Of a stretch of 6,121 nucleotides of DNA, positions 1 to 5,990 are shown piece by piece. Source of the DNA: JAGXLC01 sp964472385 (GTDB lineage Bacteria > Bacteroidota > Bacteroidia > Bacteroidales > UBA12077). Under the pieces are notes generated by a model. The model was given only the letters and a program-made list of their open reading frames with translations, was not told the origin of the DNA and searched no databases. The DNA lies in contig CAYYLT010000209.1 in the NCBI GenBank assembly GCA_964472385.1, positions 1 to 6,121 of the forward strand. The letters run 5' to 3'. Numbering within the stretch: position 1 is the stretch's first letter; every line of letters begins with the position of its first letter. The translations under genes were made by a program, and so were the position numbers.

Positions 1-4
1 ATTT

Positions 5-53
5 ATATTCTTTTGTTTATAACTGTTTTTCCATTTTTTATGAATAATACAGG
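5..53 (-). repeat. Left arm of a long imperfect inverted repeat
   Basis: Read on the minus strand from 53 to 5, this 49-bp segment matches 5943-5990 read on the plus strand: 44 of 49 aligned columns are identical, with four mismatches and one 1-base gap. Both copies begin CCTGTAT and share an 18-base exact block (TTATAAACAAAAGAATAT) at the outer end. Similarity stops abruptly at the inner CCTG boundary; outward it runs to within four bases of the window edge, so the repeat may continue beyond. It lies just past the htpG terminator. A match this long cannot be chance even in AT-rich DNA. I read it as the end of a dispersed or mobile element in intergenic DNA, but the family is not recognised. 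Confidence 0.85.
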
Positions 54-88
54 TTGGATGAACTGTAATGATTATCCGTTGATGGTAT

Positions 89-123
89 AAAAAAATCCCG
101 GTATATCGATAATAGATACCGGG
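89..123 (-). terminator. Rho-independent terminator of htpG
   Basis: On the minus strand, 31 bases after the htpG stop codon, a perfect 8-bp stem pairs ATACCGGG (plus-strand 116-123) with CCCGGTAT (97-104) around an 11-base loop. In the direction of htpG transcription it is followed by an A and then seven consecutive T residues (plus-strand A-run 89-95). Stem, GC-rich base and U-tract fit an intrinsic terminator that ends the htpG transcript before the left repeat arm. Confidence 0.85.
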
Positions 124-154
124 AAATTAGTTTTAAAAGTAAAGCCTAAGTTAG

Positions 155-2203
155 TTATTCAATCAAATCCACGCTGCGCTTCACGAACCGGTTAAGCGCT
201 TCACCTTTTAACATGTTATTGGCAAGCAAGGCCAGGTCAATCAACTGTTTAACCAGCTTATGTTCTATGGCAAATTCCTTTAACTTGCTTTCTTTCAGAT
301 TTTGCTGTTCCTGGATCTGTTCATCCAGGTCTTTCAAATTGTCCTTGTCGGCTTGAGGCATCTCCTCTTCCTTTTTATCCTCGTTGGCCTTATTGATGCG
401 TGCTTTTTCATCCTGCAGGGGTTTGATCTCCTGATTAATTTTTTTCAATTCATCCCCCAGTTCATCCTCTTTTGCTGTCCTTATTTTTTCAATTAACCGG
501 TGGTTGGTATTGACTACCAAATTGTAGCTGTCGGGCATCTGACTGTAGAATTGCATCGGGCCACCACCCAGTTCCGCCATATCTTTCATACGACGCATGA
601 ATTCGGATTGTGTGATGGTCAGAGGTTCTTCTTCTTCACCCAGCGGTTCGAAAGTTACAGTAAAATTGCCTGTATCCGGGAGCTGGCTTTTGAATATGGA
701 AGATAGTTCATCCTGTTCATCCTGCGATAGCTGCGTTTCTTCTTTATCCTCTTTTTGTATCAGCTTGTCAATAATATCGGCATCTACCCTGGCAAAATGA
801 CTGTTTTCAAATTTTTGCTCCAAAAAATTAATGAAATGCGTGTCCAGTTGCCCTTCCATTTCCAGCATATCATAACCTTTGGCTTTGGCATTTTCAATGA
901 AGGAATACTGTTTTTCCACATCTGTAGCATAAAGATAAACCAGGGTGTTGTTCTTATCTGTCTGATTATCCTTTATATGCTCCTTGTATTCTTCTAAGCT
1001 AAAATATTTGCCATTGGTATTTTTTAAAAGTGCAAAGTCTTTTGCCCGGTCATAAAACTTATCATTGGATAGCATGCCGTATTCTATAAACAGCTTCAGA
1101 TCATCCCATTTGTTTTCAAAATCTCCCCGGTTATTTTTAAAAAGATCTTCTAAACGGTCAGCCACTTTTTTGGTGATGTGGTTGGAGATCTTCTTCACAT
1201 TGGGATCTCCTTGTAAATAAGTCCGGGAAACATTTAAGGGTATATCCGGAGAATCAATGACTCCATGCAGCAGGGTCAGGAATTCAGGTACAATGTTTTC
1301 TACCGAATCAGTAACAAATACCTGGTTGGCATAAAGCTGTATCTTGTTTTTTTGCACTTCTATGTTGTTCCGGATTTTCGGAAAATATAAAATACCTTCC
1401 AGATTAAAAGGATAATCAACATTCAGATGGATATAGAATAAAGGATCCTCGGACATGGGATAAAGCTTACGGTAAAACTCGTTGTAATCCTCATCCTTGA
1501 GTTCAGTAGGTTGTTCTTTCCAAATCGGCTTGGTTTCATTGATGATATTATTTTCATCGGTTTCCACTTCTTTGCCATCCTTGTAATCCTTTTTCTTACC
1601 AAATGCAATGGGGACAGGCAAAAACTTGCAATATTTATTCAATACCTCATTGATACGGTTTTCCTCGAGGTATTCTTCAGCATCCTTATCAAGATGAACG
1701 ACCACATCGGTGCCCCGGTCATTTTTTTCGGCTTCTTCCATTTTGTATTCCGGACTGCCGTCACACATCCAGTGTATGGGCTTTGCACCATCCTGATAGG
1801 GAAAAGTATAAATTTCCACTTTATTGGCAACCATATAGGCAGAATAAAATCCCAGACCAAATTTACCGATGATGGCAGCCGGATCCTTATATTTATTGAT
1901 AAATTCTTCGGCACTAGAGAAGGCTACATCATTGATGTATTTTTTGATCTCCTCTTCTGTCATACCGATACCACGATCGGAAATGGTTATGGTTTTGTTA
2001 TTCTTATCCAGTTTAACATGGATGGTCAGGTCGCCCAGTTCTTTTTCATAATCACCCACAGAGGCGATCTTATTCATTTTTTGGGTTGCATCTACTGCAT
2101 TGGCCAGAAGTTCCCTCAGAAATATTTCATTTTCTGAGTACAGAAATTTTTTTATGATCGGAAAAATATTTTCTGTTGTTACGCCAATTTTTCCACTTTG
2201 CAT
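155..2203 (-). CDS. htpG: Molecular chaperone HtpG (bacterial Hsp90)
   Basis: This is the ATP-dependent cytosolic chaperone of the Hsp90 family, which acts as a homodimer on partly folded clients, usually with DnaK. The 682 residues cover all three domains. The N-terminal GHKL ATPase domain (about 1-205) has E31 and N35 in FLRELLANAVDA, D76 in DRGIGM, the lid glycines in GKFGLGFYSA (113-122) and RGTDVVVHL (163-171). The middle domain has DPLFYIHLNVDYPF (253-266) and NVSRTYLQ (324-331), whose R327 matches the conserved nucleotide-contacting arginine. A C-terminal dimerisation domain follows from about 500. The protein is longer than the 624-residue E. coli HtpG; much of the extra length is a charged, predicted coiled-coil stretch at about 576-645, typical of Bacteroidota. 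The ATG start gives the standard N-terminus. It has its own terminator and a 153-bp upstream gap, so it is probably transcribed alone. Confidence 0.97.
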   Translation of the reverse strand: MQSGKIGVTTENIFPIIKKFLYSENEIFLRELLANAVDATQKMNKIASVGDYEKELGDLTIHVKLDKNNKTITISDRGIGMTEEEIKKYINDVAFSSAEEFINKYKDPAAIIGKFGLGFYSAYMVANKVEIYTFPYQDGAKPIHWMCDGSPEYKMEEAEKNDRGTDVVVHLDKDAEEYLEENRINEVLNKYCKFLPVPIAFGKKKDYKDGKEVETDENNIINETKPIWKEQPTELKDEDYNEFYRKLYPMSEDPLFYIHLNVDYPFNLEGILYFPKIRNNIEVQKNKIQLYANQVFVTDSVENIVPEFLTLLHGVIDSPDIPLNVSRTYLQGDPNVKKISNHITKKVADRLEDLFKNNRGDFENKWDDLKLFIEYGMLSNDKFYDRAKDFALLKNTNGKYFSLEEYKEHIKDNQTDKNNTLVYLYATDVEKQYSFIENAKAKGYDMLEMEGQLDTHFINFLEQKFENSHFARVDADIIDKLIQKEDKEETQLSQDEQDELSSIFKSQLPDTGNFTVTFEPLGEEEEPLTITQSEFMRRMKDMAELGGGPMQFYSQMPDSYNLVVNTNHRLIEKIRTAKEDELGDELKKINQEIKPLQDEKARINKANEDKKEEEMPQADKDNLKDLDEQIQEQQNLKESKLKEFAIEHKLVKQLIDLALLANNMLKGEALNRFVKRSVDLIE

Positions 2204-2254
2204 GATTTGCTGAATTTTAAAGGGTTACACATATTTTTTTGCATGCATTATCAT

Positions 2255-2289
2255 GCTTCAAACCATGTGCCAGCATCAAAATACTGCCA
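2255..2289 (-). promoter_or_regulatory. Candidate sigma-54-like promoter of htpG with adjoining degenerate copy
   Basis: On the minus strand, 2272-2257 reads TGGCACATGGTTTGAA, close to the sigma-54 consensus TGGCACG-N4-TTGCW. The -24 GG is present, but the -12 GC is GA, which is a serious weakness. A start about 12 bases downstream would leave a leader of roughly 40 bases before the htpG ATG. Directly upstream and contiguous, 2289-2273 carries a degenerate copy beginning TGGCAG and also containing TTTGA and a final GC. I found no TAnnTTTG box for the ordinary Bacteroidota sigma factor in this gap, so this is the best promoter candidate, but it is unproven. Confidence 0.35.
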
Positions 2290-2291
2290 AA

Positions 2292-2302
2292 TGGTCAGAC
2301 CA
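2292..2302. promoter_or_regulatory. Small palindrome upstream of htpG, possible operator
   Basis: TGGTCAGACCA is a perfect 5-bp inverted repeat around one central base. It lies about 20 bp upstream of the sigma-54-like element in the rsmD-htpG gap. The position would suit an activator or repressor half-site pair, but a palindrome this short can arise by chance. It is not the CIRCE element, the usual HrcA operator of heat-shock genes, which is absent from this gap. Confidence 0.2.
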
Positions 2303-2356
2303 AACAGCACCATGCATGAAAAACTGTTTTGTGGACTTCAGGTCATGACTCATCTG

Positions 2357-2902
2357 TCATGTCGATGGATTGAACCGGAAAAAGCTAAAATGAACCTGAC
2401 CATATTTTCGTTGATCGGTATAATAGGGAAAACTTGAGAAATTTATATTTTTTCCGTGTTCCAGAATAAAATAACCCGCTTCATGAAGCAGGTTAAATTG
2501 ATCTATCATAGCGGGGATTTTTTCAACTTCAGGTAAATGATAAGGCGGATCAGCGAAGATCAGGTCAAATTTTTCCCGGGTAGAAGCCATCAATTTGAAC
2601 GCATCGGTTTGGACTACGGTGAGATTTTCAACTTTCAGTTTATCTGCCATGTGGGAAATAAATTTGCGGTTTACCGGATTTATTTCAACTGCTGTAACAT
2701 GTCGGCAGCCGCGAGATAGGAGTTCAAAACTGATGTTCCCGGTACCGGCAAAAAGATCGAGCGCAGTAAGATTCTCGAAATATATTCTGTTTTCCAATAT
2801 ATTGAAAAGATTCTCCTTGGCAAAGTCGGTTGTTGGCCTTGCCTGAAGACTTTTTGGAGGTTTGAATATCCTCCCGCCATATTTACCGCTGATTATACGC
2901 AA
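2357..2902 (-). CDS. rsmD: 16S rRNA (guanine(966)-N(2))-methyltransferase RsmD
   Basis: This SAM-dependent methyltransferase makes m2G966 in 16S rRNA during small-subunit assembly. At 181 residues it is slightly shorter than E. coli RsmD. Family hallmarks are visible in order: the N-terminal RIISGKYGGR (2-11), RPTTDFAKENLFNIL (22-36), the SAM-binding motif I LDLFAGTG (48-55), the acidic residue E73 ending the second strand, and the catalytic DPPY (118-121) used by base-amine methyltransferases. The start is TTG (2902-2900), chosen because RIISGK must follow at once and no in-frame ATG lies near it. The TTG sits inside the last codons of the DUF3822 gene, 10 bp overlapping, so translation is probably coupled. 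It is likely the last gene of a three-gene operon. No convincing terminator is seen before htpG; only a weak 6-bp stem at 2302-2329 lies in the gap. Confidence 0.95.
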   Translation of the reverse strand: MRIISGKYGGRIFKPPKSLQARPTTDFAKENLFNILENRIYFENLTALDLFAGTGNISFELLSRGCRHVTAVEINPVNRKFISHMADKLKVENLTVVQTDAFKLMASTREKFDLIFADPPYHLPEVEKIPAMIDQFNLLHEAGYFILEHGKNINFSSFPYYTDQRKYGQVHFSFFRFNPST

Positions 2903-3741
2903 AGATTTAGTCTGAAAAGATTGATAAAGGCGATGGTATGATCCTTTAAGAAGGTATAGCTGTATGTATGTGCTAATGGAGGTTTTTGAAAGTGTACTTT
3001 ATGAATATAGGGTTTGACCAGTTTCTCCAATATTCTGGTTTTTTCAAAGTGGTCGGTTATATATAGTTCGTTTTCTTTAACATCCAAATTTAAACGTTTA
3101 TAGGCATACAAAAGGAAATAGAGCATATCTTCAGGTGTCGACCAGAAAAAACTGTTATACAAGAACAGTTTTTTCTGGTTAAGAATGGCAATATCCATAA
3201 ACCCCTCATAAATGGATAGCAAGACATGCGTTTTGCTTGAACGGGCGCTAAACATGGCATAGTCAATAATGGGCACCGACTGATGGTAAAAACTGATTTT
3301 ATCATACTTTTCGGTTAACACATTGCTGACCGGATTGGGTAAAGGATAAACACTGTATGCATGGATGCCTTTAATATGGTTGAAATGCAGCTCTTCCAAC
3401 TCATGAAGATCGTGATTGAATTCAAAATAAGTCTTAAGGTCTTGTTGGTTAAAAAATGTTTCGGGTATAAGCACGGATTTGGGATTGATAATAAGGGCTG
3501 TGATATCTTTATAATCTGCTTGCAGATAGGAACTGGACTGGATGATCTCCCTTACTTTATCACCTTTTTGTTCATACGATTGATTATCCTGAAAGCTGGA
3601 GTGGTTAAGAAGAATGTATTTACCCCTTACCAGATCAAGAATAGAAAAAGAAAATCCATTCAGGCTAAATTGAATGGATAATCTGTATGATTGTGCTCTG
3701 TTGAGATCTAGCGTTTCATCAACAAAAGAGAAATCCTTCAT
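2893..3741 (-). CDS. DUF3822 family protein
   Basis: This is a 282-residue protein of the DUF3822 family, known mainly from Bacteroidota and often next to rsmD; its function is not established. I recognise it from the N-terminal FVDETLDLNRAQSYRLSIQF (6-25) followed by GFSFSILD, the middle segment LIINPKSVLIPETFF, and the C-terminal half with MDIAILNQKKLFLYNSFFW and EDMLYFLLYAYKRLNLD. There is no signal peptide or membrane segment, so it should be cytosolic. The two-lobed pattern of strand-rich segments recalls actin-like ATPase folds, but I see no clear phosphate-binding motif and do not claim activity. The ATG follows the upstream stop by 12 bp, and its end overlaps rsmD by 10 bp. This tight packing hints at a role connected with ribosome or membrane assembly, by context only. 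The coding sequence contains a perfect 16-bp inverted repeat at 3141-3179. Confidence 0.85.
   Translation of the reverse strand: MKDFSFVDETLDLNRAQSYRLSIQFSLNGFSFSILDLVRGKYILLNHSSFQDNQSYEQKGDKVREIIQSSSYLQADYKDITALIINPKSVLIPETFFNQQDLKTYFEFNHDLHELEELHFNHIKGIHAYSVYPLPNPVSNVLTEKYDKISFYHQSVPIIDYAMFSARSSKTHVLLSIYEGFMDIAILNQKKLFLYNSFFWSTPEDMLYFLLYAYKRLNLDVKENELYITDHFEKTRILEKLVKPYIHKVHFQKPPLAHTYSYTFLKDHTIAFINLFRLNLCV
3141..3179. repeat. Perfect 16-bp inverted repeat inside the DUF3822 gene
   Basis: ACCAGAAAAAACTGTT (3141-3156) and its exact reverse complement (3164-3179) flank the 7-base spacer ATACAAG. In the DUF3822 mRNA this would fold into a 16-bp hairpin with CTTGTAT in the loop. It spans codons for the segment NQKKLFLYNSFFW, with a U-rich 3' strand but no free U-tract after the stem, so it is not a normal intrinsic terminator. 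It could slow ribosomes, shield mRNA from nucleases or be a coincidence of AAA/TTT-rich codons. Confidence 0.75.
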
Positions 3742-3753
3742 AAAGGGTAGTTA

Positions 3754-4383
3754 TTACTCCCAATTTCCAGCATTGTTATTAGGTTTTTCCAGATCCCCCA
3801 CTTTAAGGCCGGGGTATTTATTCATCTTTTTTTCCATTTTTTCGTTAAGGTTGATAACCAGCTGATTATTCAGGTCGTACAATAACACATCATTGTGCAC
3901 TTTTGCTTCAAATACTTCAACGTCAACGTTACCGGATTCGACAGTTCGTGCACCCAGCTGAAAAGAATCGTTATCCGTATAGGGTACTTTCCATAATACA
4001 GACGCATCAAAACCCGGTCCGAATAAAGAATCTGTGATGGCCACTTTAATGGTATCACGCTGAATGATTCCTTTTCTTAAAGCTTCCTGTTCGGTCATTC
4101 CCCTTTCAAGCATCTGGTCGGGAATACGGCCGACTGCTTTAACAACGTTCAATGAATCGCTTTCCACAAAATTGATTAATGTATCAAAGCTCCCGGTATA
4201 CTCGCCAAATTCATCCTTATAGGCAAGCTGGGCAGTGCGGATTTGTTTCAGCTTTTTTATAGTAGCGTCATATCGCTTATTCTTTACCTGCCGAAATTCG
4301 ATTGGGGTTTGAATACTTTTATATAACCCGTACCCTAACCCGACTATGAAAACGGCCAAGAGGATCTGTAATACTGCTTTCAT
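3754..4383 (-). CDS. Membrane-anchored hypothetical protein, pseudopilin-like N-terminal helix
   Basis: The function is unknown. The 209-residue product begins with one hydrophobic segment (about 4-21, LQILLAVFIVGLGYGLY) that suits an uncleaved signal anchor. A long basic helix follows, with YDATIKKLKQIRTAQLAYKD (38-57) and EFGEYTGSFDTLINF (58-72). This arrangement of a membrane helix running into an amphipathic helix, then a Y-K-x-x-x-G-x-Y element, resembles pilins and type II secretion pseudopilins, though no prepilin peptidase site (G before F-T-x-x-E) is present. The remainder is polar and strand-like, with an Asn-rich tail. There is no lipobox. It ends with two in-frame stop codons (3756-3751), 12 bp before the DUF3822 start, and is the first gene of the presumed operon. 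The pseudopilin resemblance is my inference from the pattern, not a family assignment. Confidence 0.8.
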   Translation of the reverse strand: MKAVLQILLAVFIVGLGYGLYKSIQTPIEFRQVKNKRYDATIKKLKQIRTAQLAYKDEFGEYTGSFDTLINFVESDSLNVVKAVGRIPDQMLERGMTEQEALRKGIIQRDTIKVAITDSLFGPGFDASVLWKVPYTDNDSFQLGARTVESGNVDVEVFEAKVHNDVLLYDLNNQLVINLNEKMEKKMNKYPGLKVGDLEKPNNNAGNWE

Positions 4384-4388
4384 TTTTG

Positions 4389-4420
4389 TTTGCTTTATTT
4401 TTGATTAATTTGCGTCTTTG
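4389..4420 (+). promoter_or_regulatory. Possible promoter of the helicase gene
   Basis: On the plus strand a TTTG (4389-4392) lies 20 bases before CGTCTTTG (4413-4420). Spacing and the TTTG halves fit the Bacteroidota promoter layout, but the TA of the -7 box is replaced by CG. The -7 box abuts the opposing box of the minus-strand operon, the two meeting in the palindrome TTTGCAAA (4417-4424). A start near 4427 would leave a leader of almost 50 bases, mostly A and T, before the ATG at 4475. The helicase gene has only AGAG directly before its ATG and no usable Shine-Dalgarno sequence. Confidence 0.35.
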
Positions 4421-4428
4421 CAAATATA
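4421..4428 (-). promoter_or_regulatory. -7 box of the promoter for the three-gene minus-strand operon
   Basis: The minus strand reads TATATTTG from 4428 to 4421, an exact match to the Bacteroidota -7 consensus TAnnTTTG, and continues with C as these boxes often do. The expected TTTG-type -33 element is weak; the nearest is TTTC at 4449-4446, with a 17-base spacer. Transcription would start about 30 bases before the ATG at 4383 and run through the hypothetical gene, DUF3822 and rsmD. Confidence 0.65.
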
Positions 4429-4474
4429 ACAAAAGTAAGAAAAATGAAAATTTTTTAATTAAATAATTGTAGAG

Positions 4475-5902
4475 ATGATCGAAAAACATATTCGGGAAAA
4501 ACTGATCGACAACCTAAAGTATGATCCTACAGCAAGTCAGGAAAAATTATTTGGCTTGCTGACTGAATTTATCGTCGACCGAAAAAAAGACGAAGCATTG
4601 ATGATCACCGGATATGCGGGCACTGGCAAGACTACTGCTGTAAAGGCTTTAATTAACACCTTGTATGACCTTAAGATCAAAGCCGTATTGATGGCTCCAA
4701 CAGGAAGGGCAGCTAAGGTGCTCAGTTCCTATACCCATAAGCCTGCTTTTACCATTCATAAAAAGATTTACCGGCAAAAGTCGGCAAAGGATGGTTTGGG
4801 AAATTTTGTGCTTGAAAAGAACTTGCATCATCATACATTTTTTATTGTCGATGAAGCTTCTATGATATCCAACCAGTCATTTGACATGTCAGTTTTTGGC
4901 AGTGGGAGGCTGCTGGATGACCTTATTGAATATGTTTATCAGAATGCTTCTTGCAAACTTATCTTAATAGGAGATACGGCACAGTTACCTCCGGTAAAAA
5001 TGGATCTGAGCCCGGCTCTTAATCCTAATCAGCTGGAAGGTTATGGTTTAGCCGTTAAACGTAGCTTTTTGTCAGATATTTTGAGACAGACCAGAGAATC
5101 GGGTATTTTGTATAATGCGACTTCCATTCGCAAAATGATCGATCAGGATGAATCCGGATATCCCCAATTAGACGTTTCGAAATTTACTGATATTGATATG
5201 GTTTTAGGTCCTGATTTGGTAGAGGCTATCTCCGATGCATACGATCAATATGGCATTGAAGAAACTGTGATCATAACCCGTTCTAATAAAAGGGCCAATC
5301 AGTTTAACCAGGGTATTAGAAATCAGATATTGTGGCGCGAGGAAGAATTGGCTACCGGTGACTACCTGATGGTCGTAAAAAACAATTATTTCTGGATAAA
5401 TGAACAGGAACAGATGGATTTTATCGCCAATGGTGATATTGCTGAAATCGTTGCTATTAAGGGATATCAGGATTTATTTGGCTTTCATTTCGCTGACCTT
5501 ACCCTGCGTTTTGTGGATTATGATGACTTGGAAATGAACGTAAAAGTATTACTGGATACCCTCTATCTCAATCAGGCTTCACTCACAAGAGCGGAAAACA
5601 AAAGTTTGTTTTACAATATTTTGGAGGATTACCGGGATGTAAAAACCAAAAAAGCGCGTTATCAAAAAGTCAGGGAAAATCCTTTTTTTAATGCTTTACA
5701 AATTAAATTTGCTTATACGGTTACTTGTCATAAAGCCCAGGGCGGGCAATGGAAAGTGGTGTTTTTGGATCATGGCTATATAACAGACGATATGATCGAT
5801 AAATCTTTTTACCGTTGGCTCTATACCGCTTTTACCCGAGCAACGGAAAAATTGTATCTGGTGAATTTCCATAAAAATTTTTTCCCTGAAGAAAACAGCT
5901 AG
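4475..5902 (+). CDS. RecD/Dda-like SF1 DNA helicase
   Basis: This is an ATP-dependent DNA helicase of superfamily 1, in the RecD/Dda-like group and typically annotated as an AAA family ATPase or RecD-like helicase. The 475 residues show the motifs in order: a Q-like TASQEKLF (19-26), Walker A GYAGTGKT (46-53), motif Ia APTGRAAK (74-81), Walker B VDEAS (125-129), motif III LIGDTAQLPPV (164-174), ILRQT with R204, a TVTCHKAQGGQ motif V (415-425), and motif VI YTAFTRA (450-456) with the arginine finger R455. It lacks the long N-terminal extension of RecD2 and no RecB or RecC partner gene is nearby, so it is probably a stand-alone enzyme that moves 5' to 3' in repair or replication restart; polarity is inferred from the family. 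All catalytic residues look intact. It is transcribed away from the minus-strand operon, and no terminator is evident after its TAG. Confidence 0.92.
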   Translation: MIEKHIREKLIDNLKYDPTASQEKLFGLLTEFIVDRKKDEALMITGYAGTGKTTAVKALINTLYDLKIKAVLMAPTGRAAKVLSSYTHKPAFTIHKKIYRQKSAKDGLGNFVLEKNLHHHTFFIVDEASMISNQSFDMSVFGSGRLLDDLIEYVYQNASCKLILIGDTAQLPPVKMDLSPALNPNQLEGYGLAVKRSFLSDILRQTRESGILYNATSIRKMIDQDESGYPQLDVSKFTDIDMVLGPDLVEAISDAYDQYGIEETVIITRSNKRANQFNQGIRNQILWREEELATGDYLMVVKNNYFWINEQEQMDFIANGDIAEIVAIKGYQDLFGFHFADLTLRFVDYDDLEMNVKVLLDTLYLNQASLTRAENKSLFYNILEDYRDVKTKKARYQKVRENPFFNALQIKFAYTVTCHKAQGGQWKVVFLDHGYITDDMIDKSFYRWLYTAFTRATEKLYLVNFHKNFFPEENS

Positions 5903-5942
5903 CCAGCCAAAATTCCATGGTGTGCCCTGGTGAAAGCCTTAG

Positions 5943-5990
5943 CCTGTATGATTCATCAAAAATGGAAACCATTTATAAACAAAAGAATAT
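5943..5990 (+). repeat. Right arm of the long imperfect inverted repeat
   Basis: This is the partner of 5-53, lying 40 bp after the helicase stop codon. Read outward it starts CCTGTATGATTCATC and ends in the same 18-base block as the left arm. Inside it is a 6-bp hairpin, AAATGG-AAA-CCATTT (5960-5974), which is broken in the left arm, so a conserved RNA stem is not supported. Each arm holds an ATG (here 5962) and could encode the start of a small peptide, M-E-T-I-Y-K-Q-K-N-I here, against M-E-N-S-Y-K-Q-K-N-I on the left if one A is removed. The right frame stops after 22 codons. Confidence 0.85.

Noticed and set aside
1511..2137. Open frame of 208 codons on the plus strand inside htpG
   Set aside because: It lies wholly antisense to a gene whose Hsp90 motifs are unmistakable, and its product is a low-complexity Phe/Ile-rich sequence with no recognised domain.
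2302..2329. AAACAG/CTGTTT inverted repeat between rsmD and htpG as the rsmD terminator
   Set aside because: The stem is only 6 weak base pairs with a 16-base loop, and no strong U-tract follows in the direction of rsmD transcription.
2198..2437. Plus-strand open frame of 79 codons across the rsmD-htpG gap
   Set aside because: It overlaps the ends of two solid minus-strand genes and the htpG promoter region, and the product resembles nothing.
5915..5930. Stem CCATGG-TGTG-CCCTGG after the helicase gene as a terminator
   Set aside because: The stem has a mismatch and no U-tract follows it on either strand.
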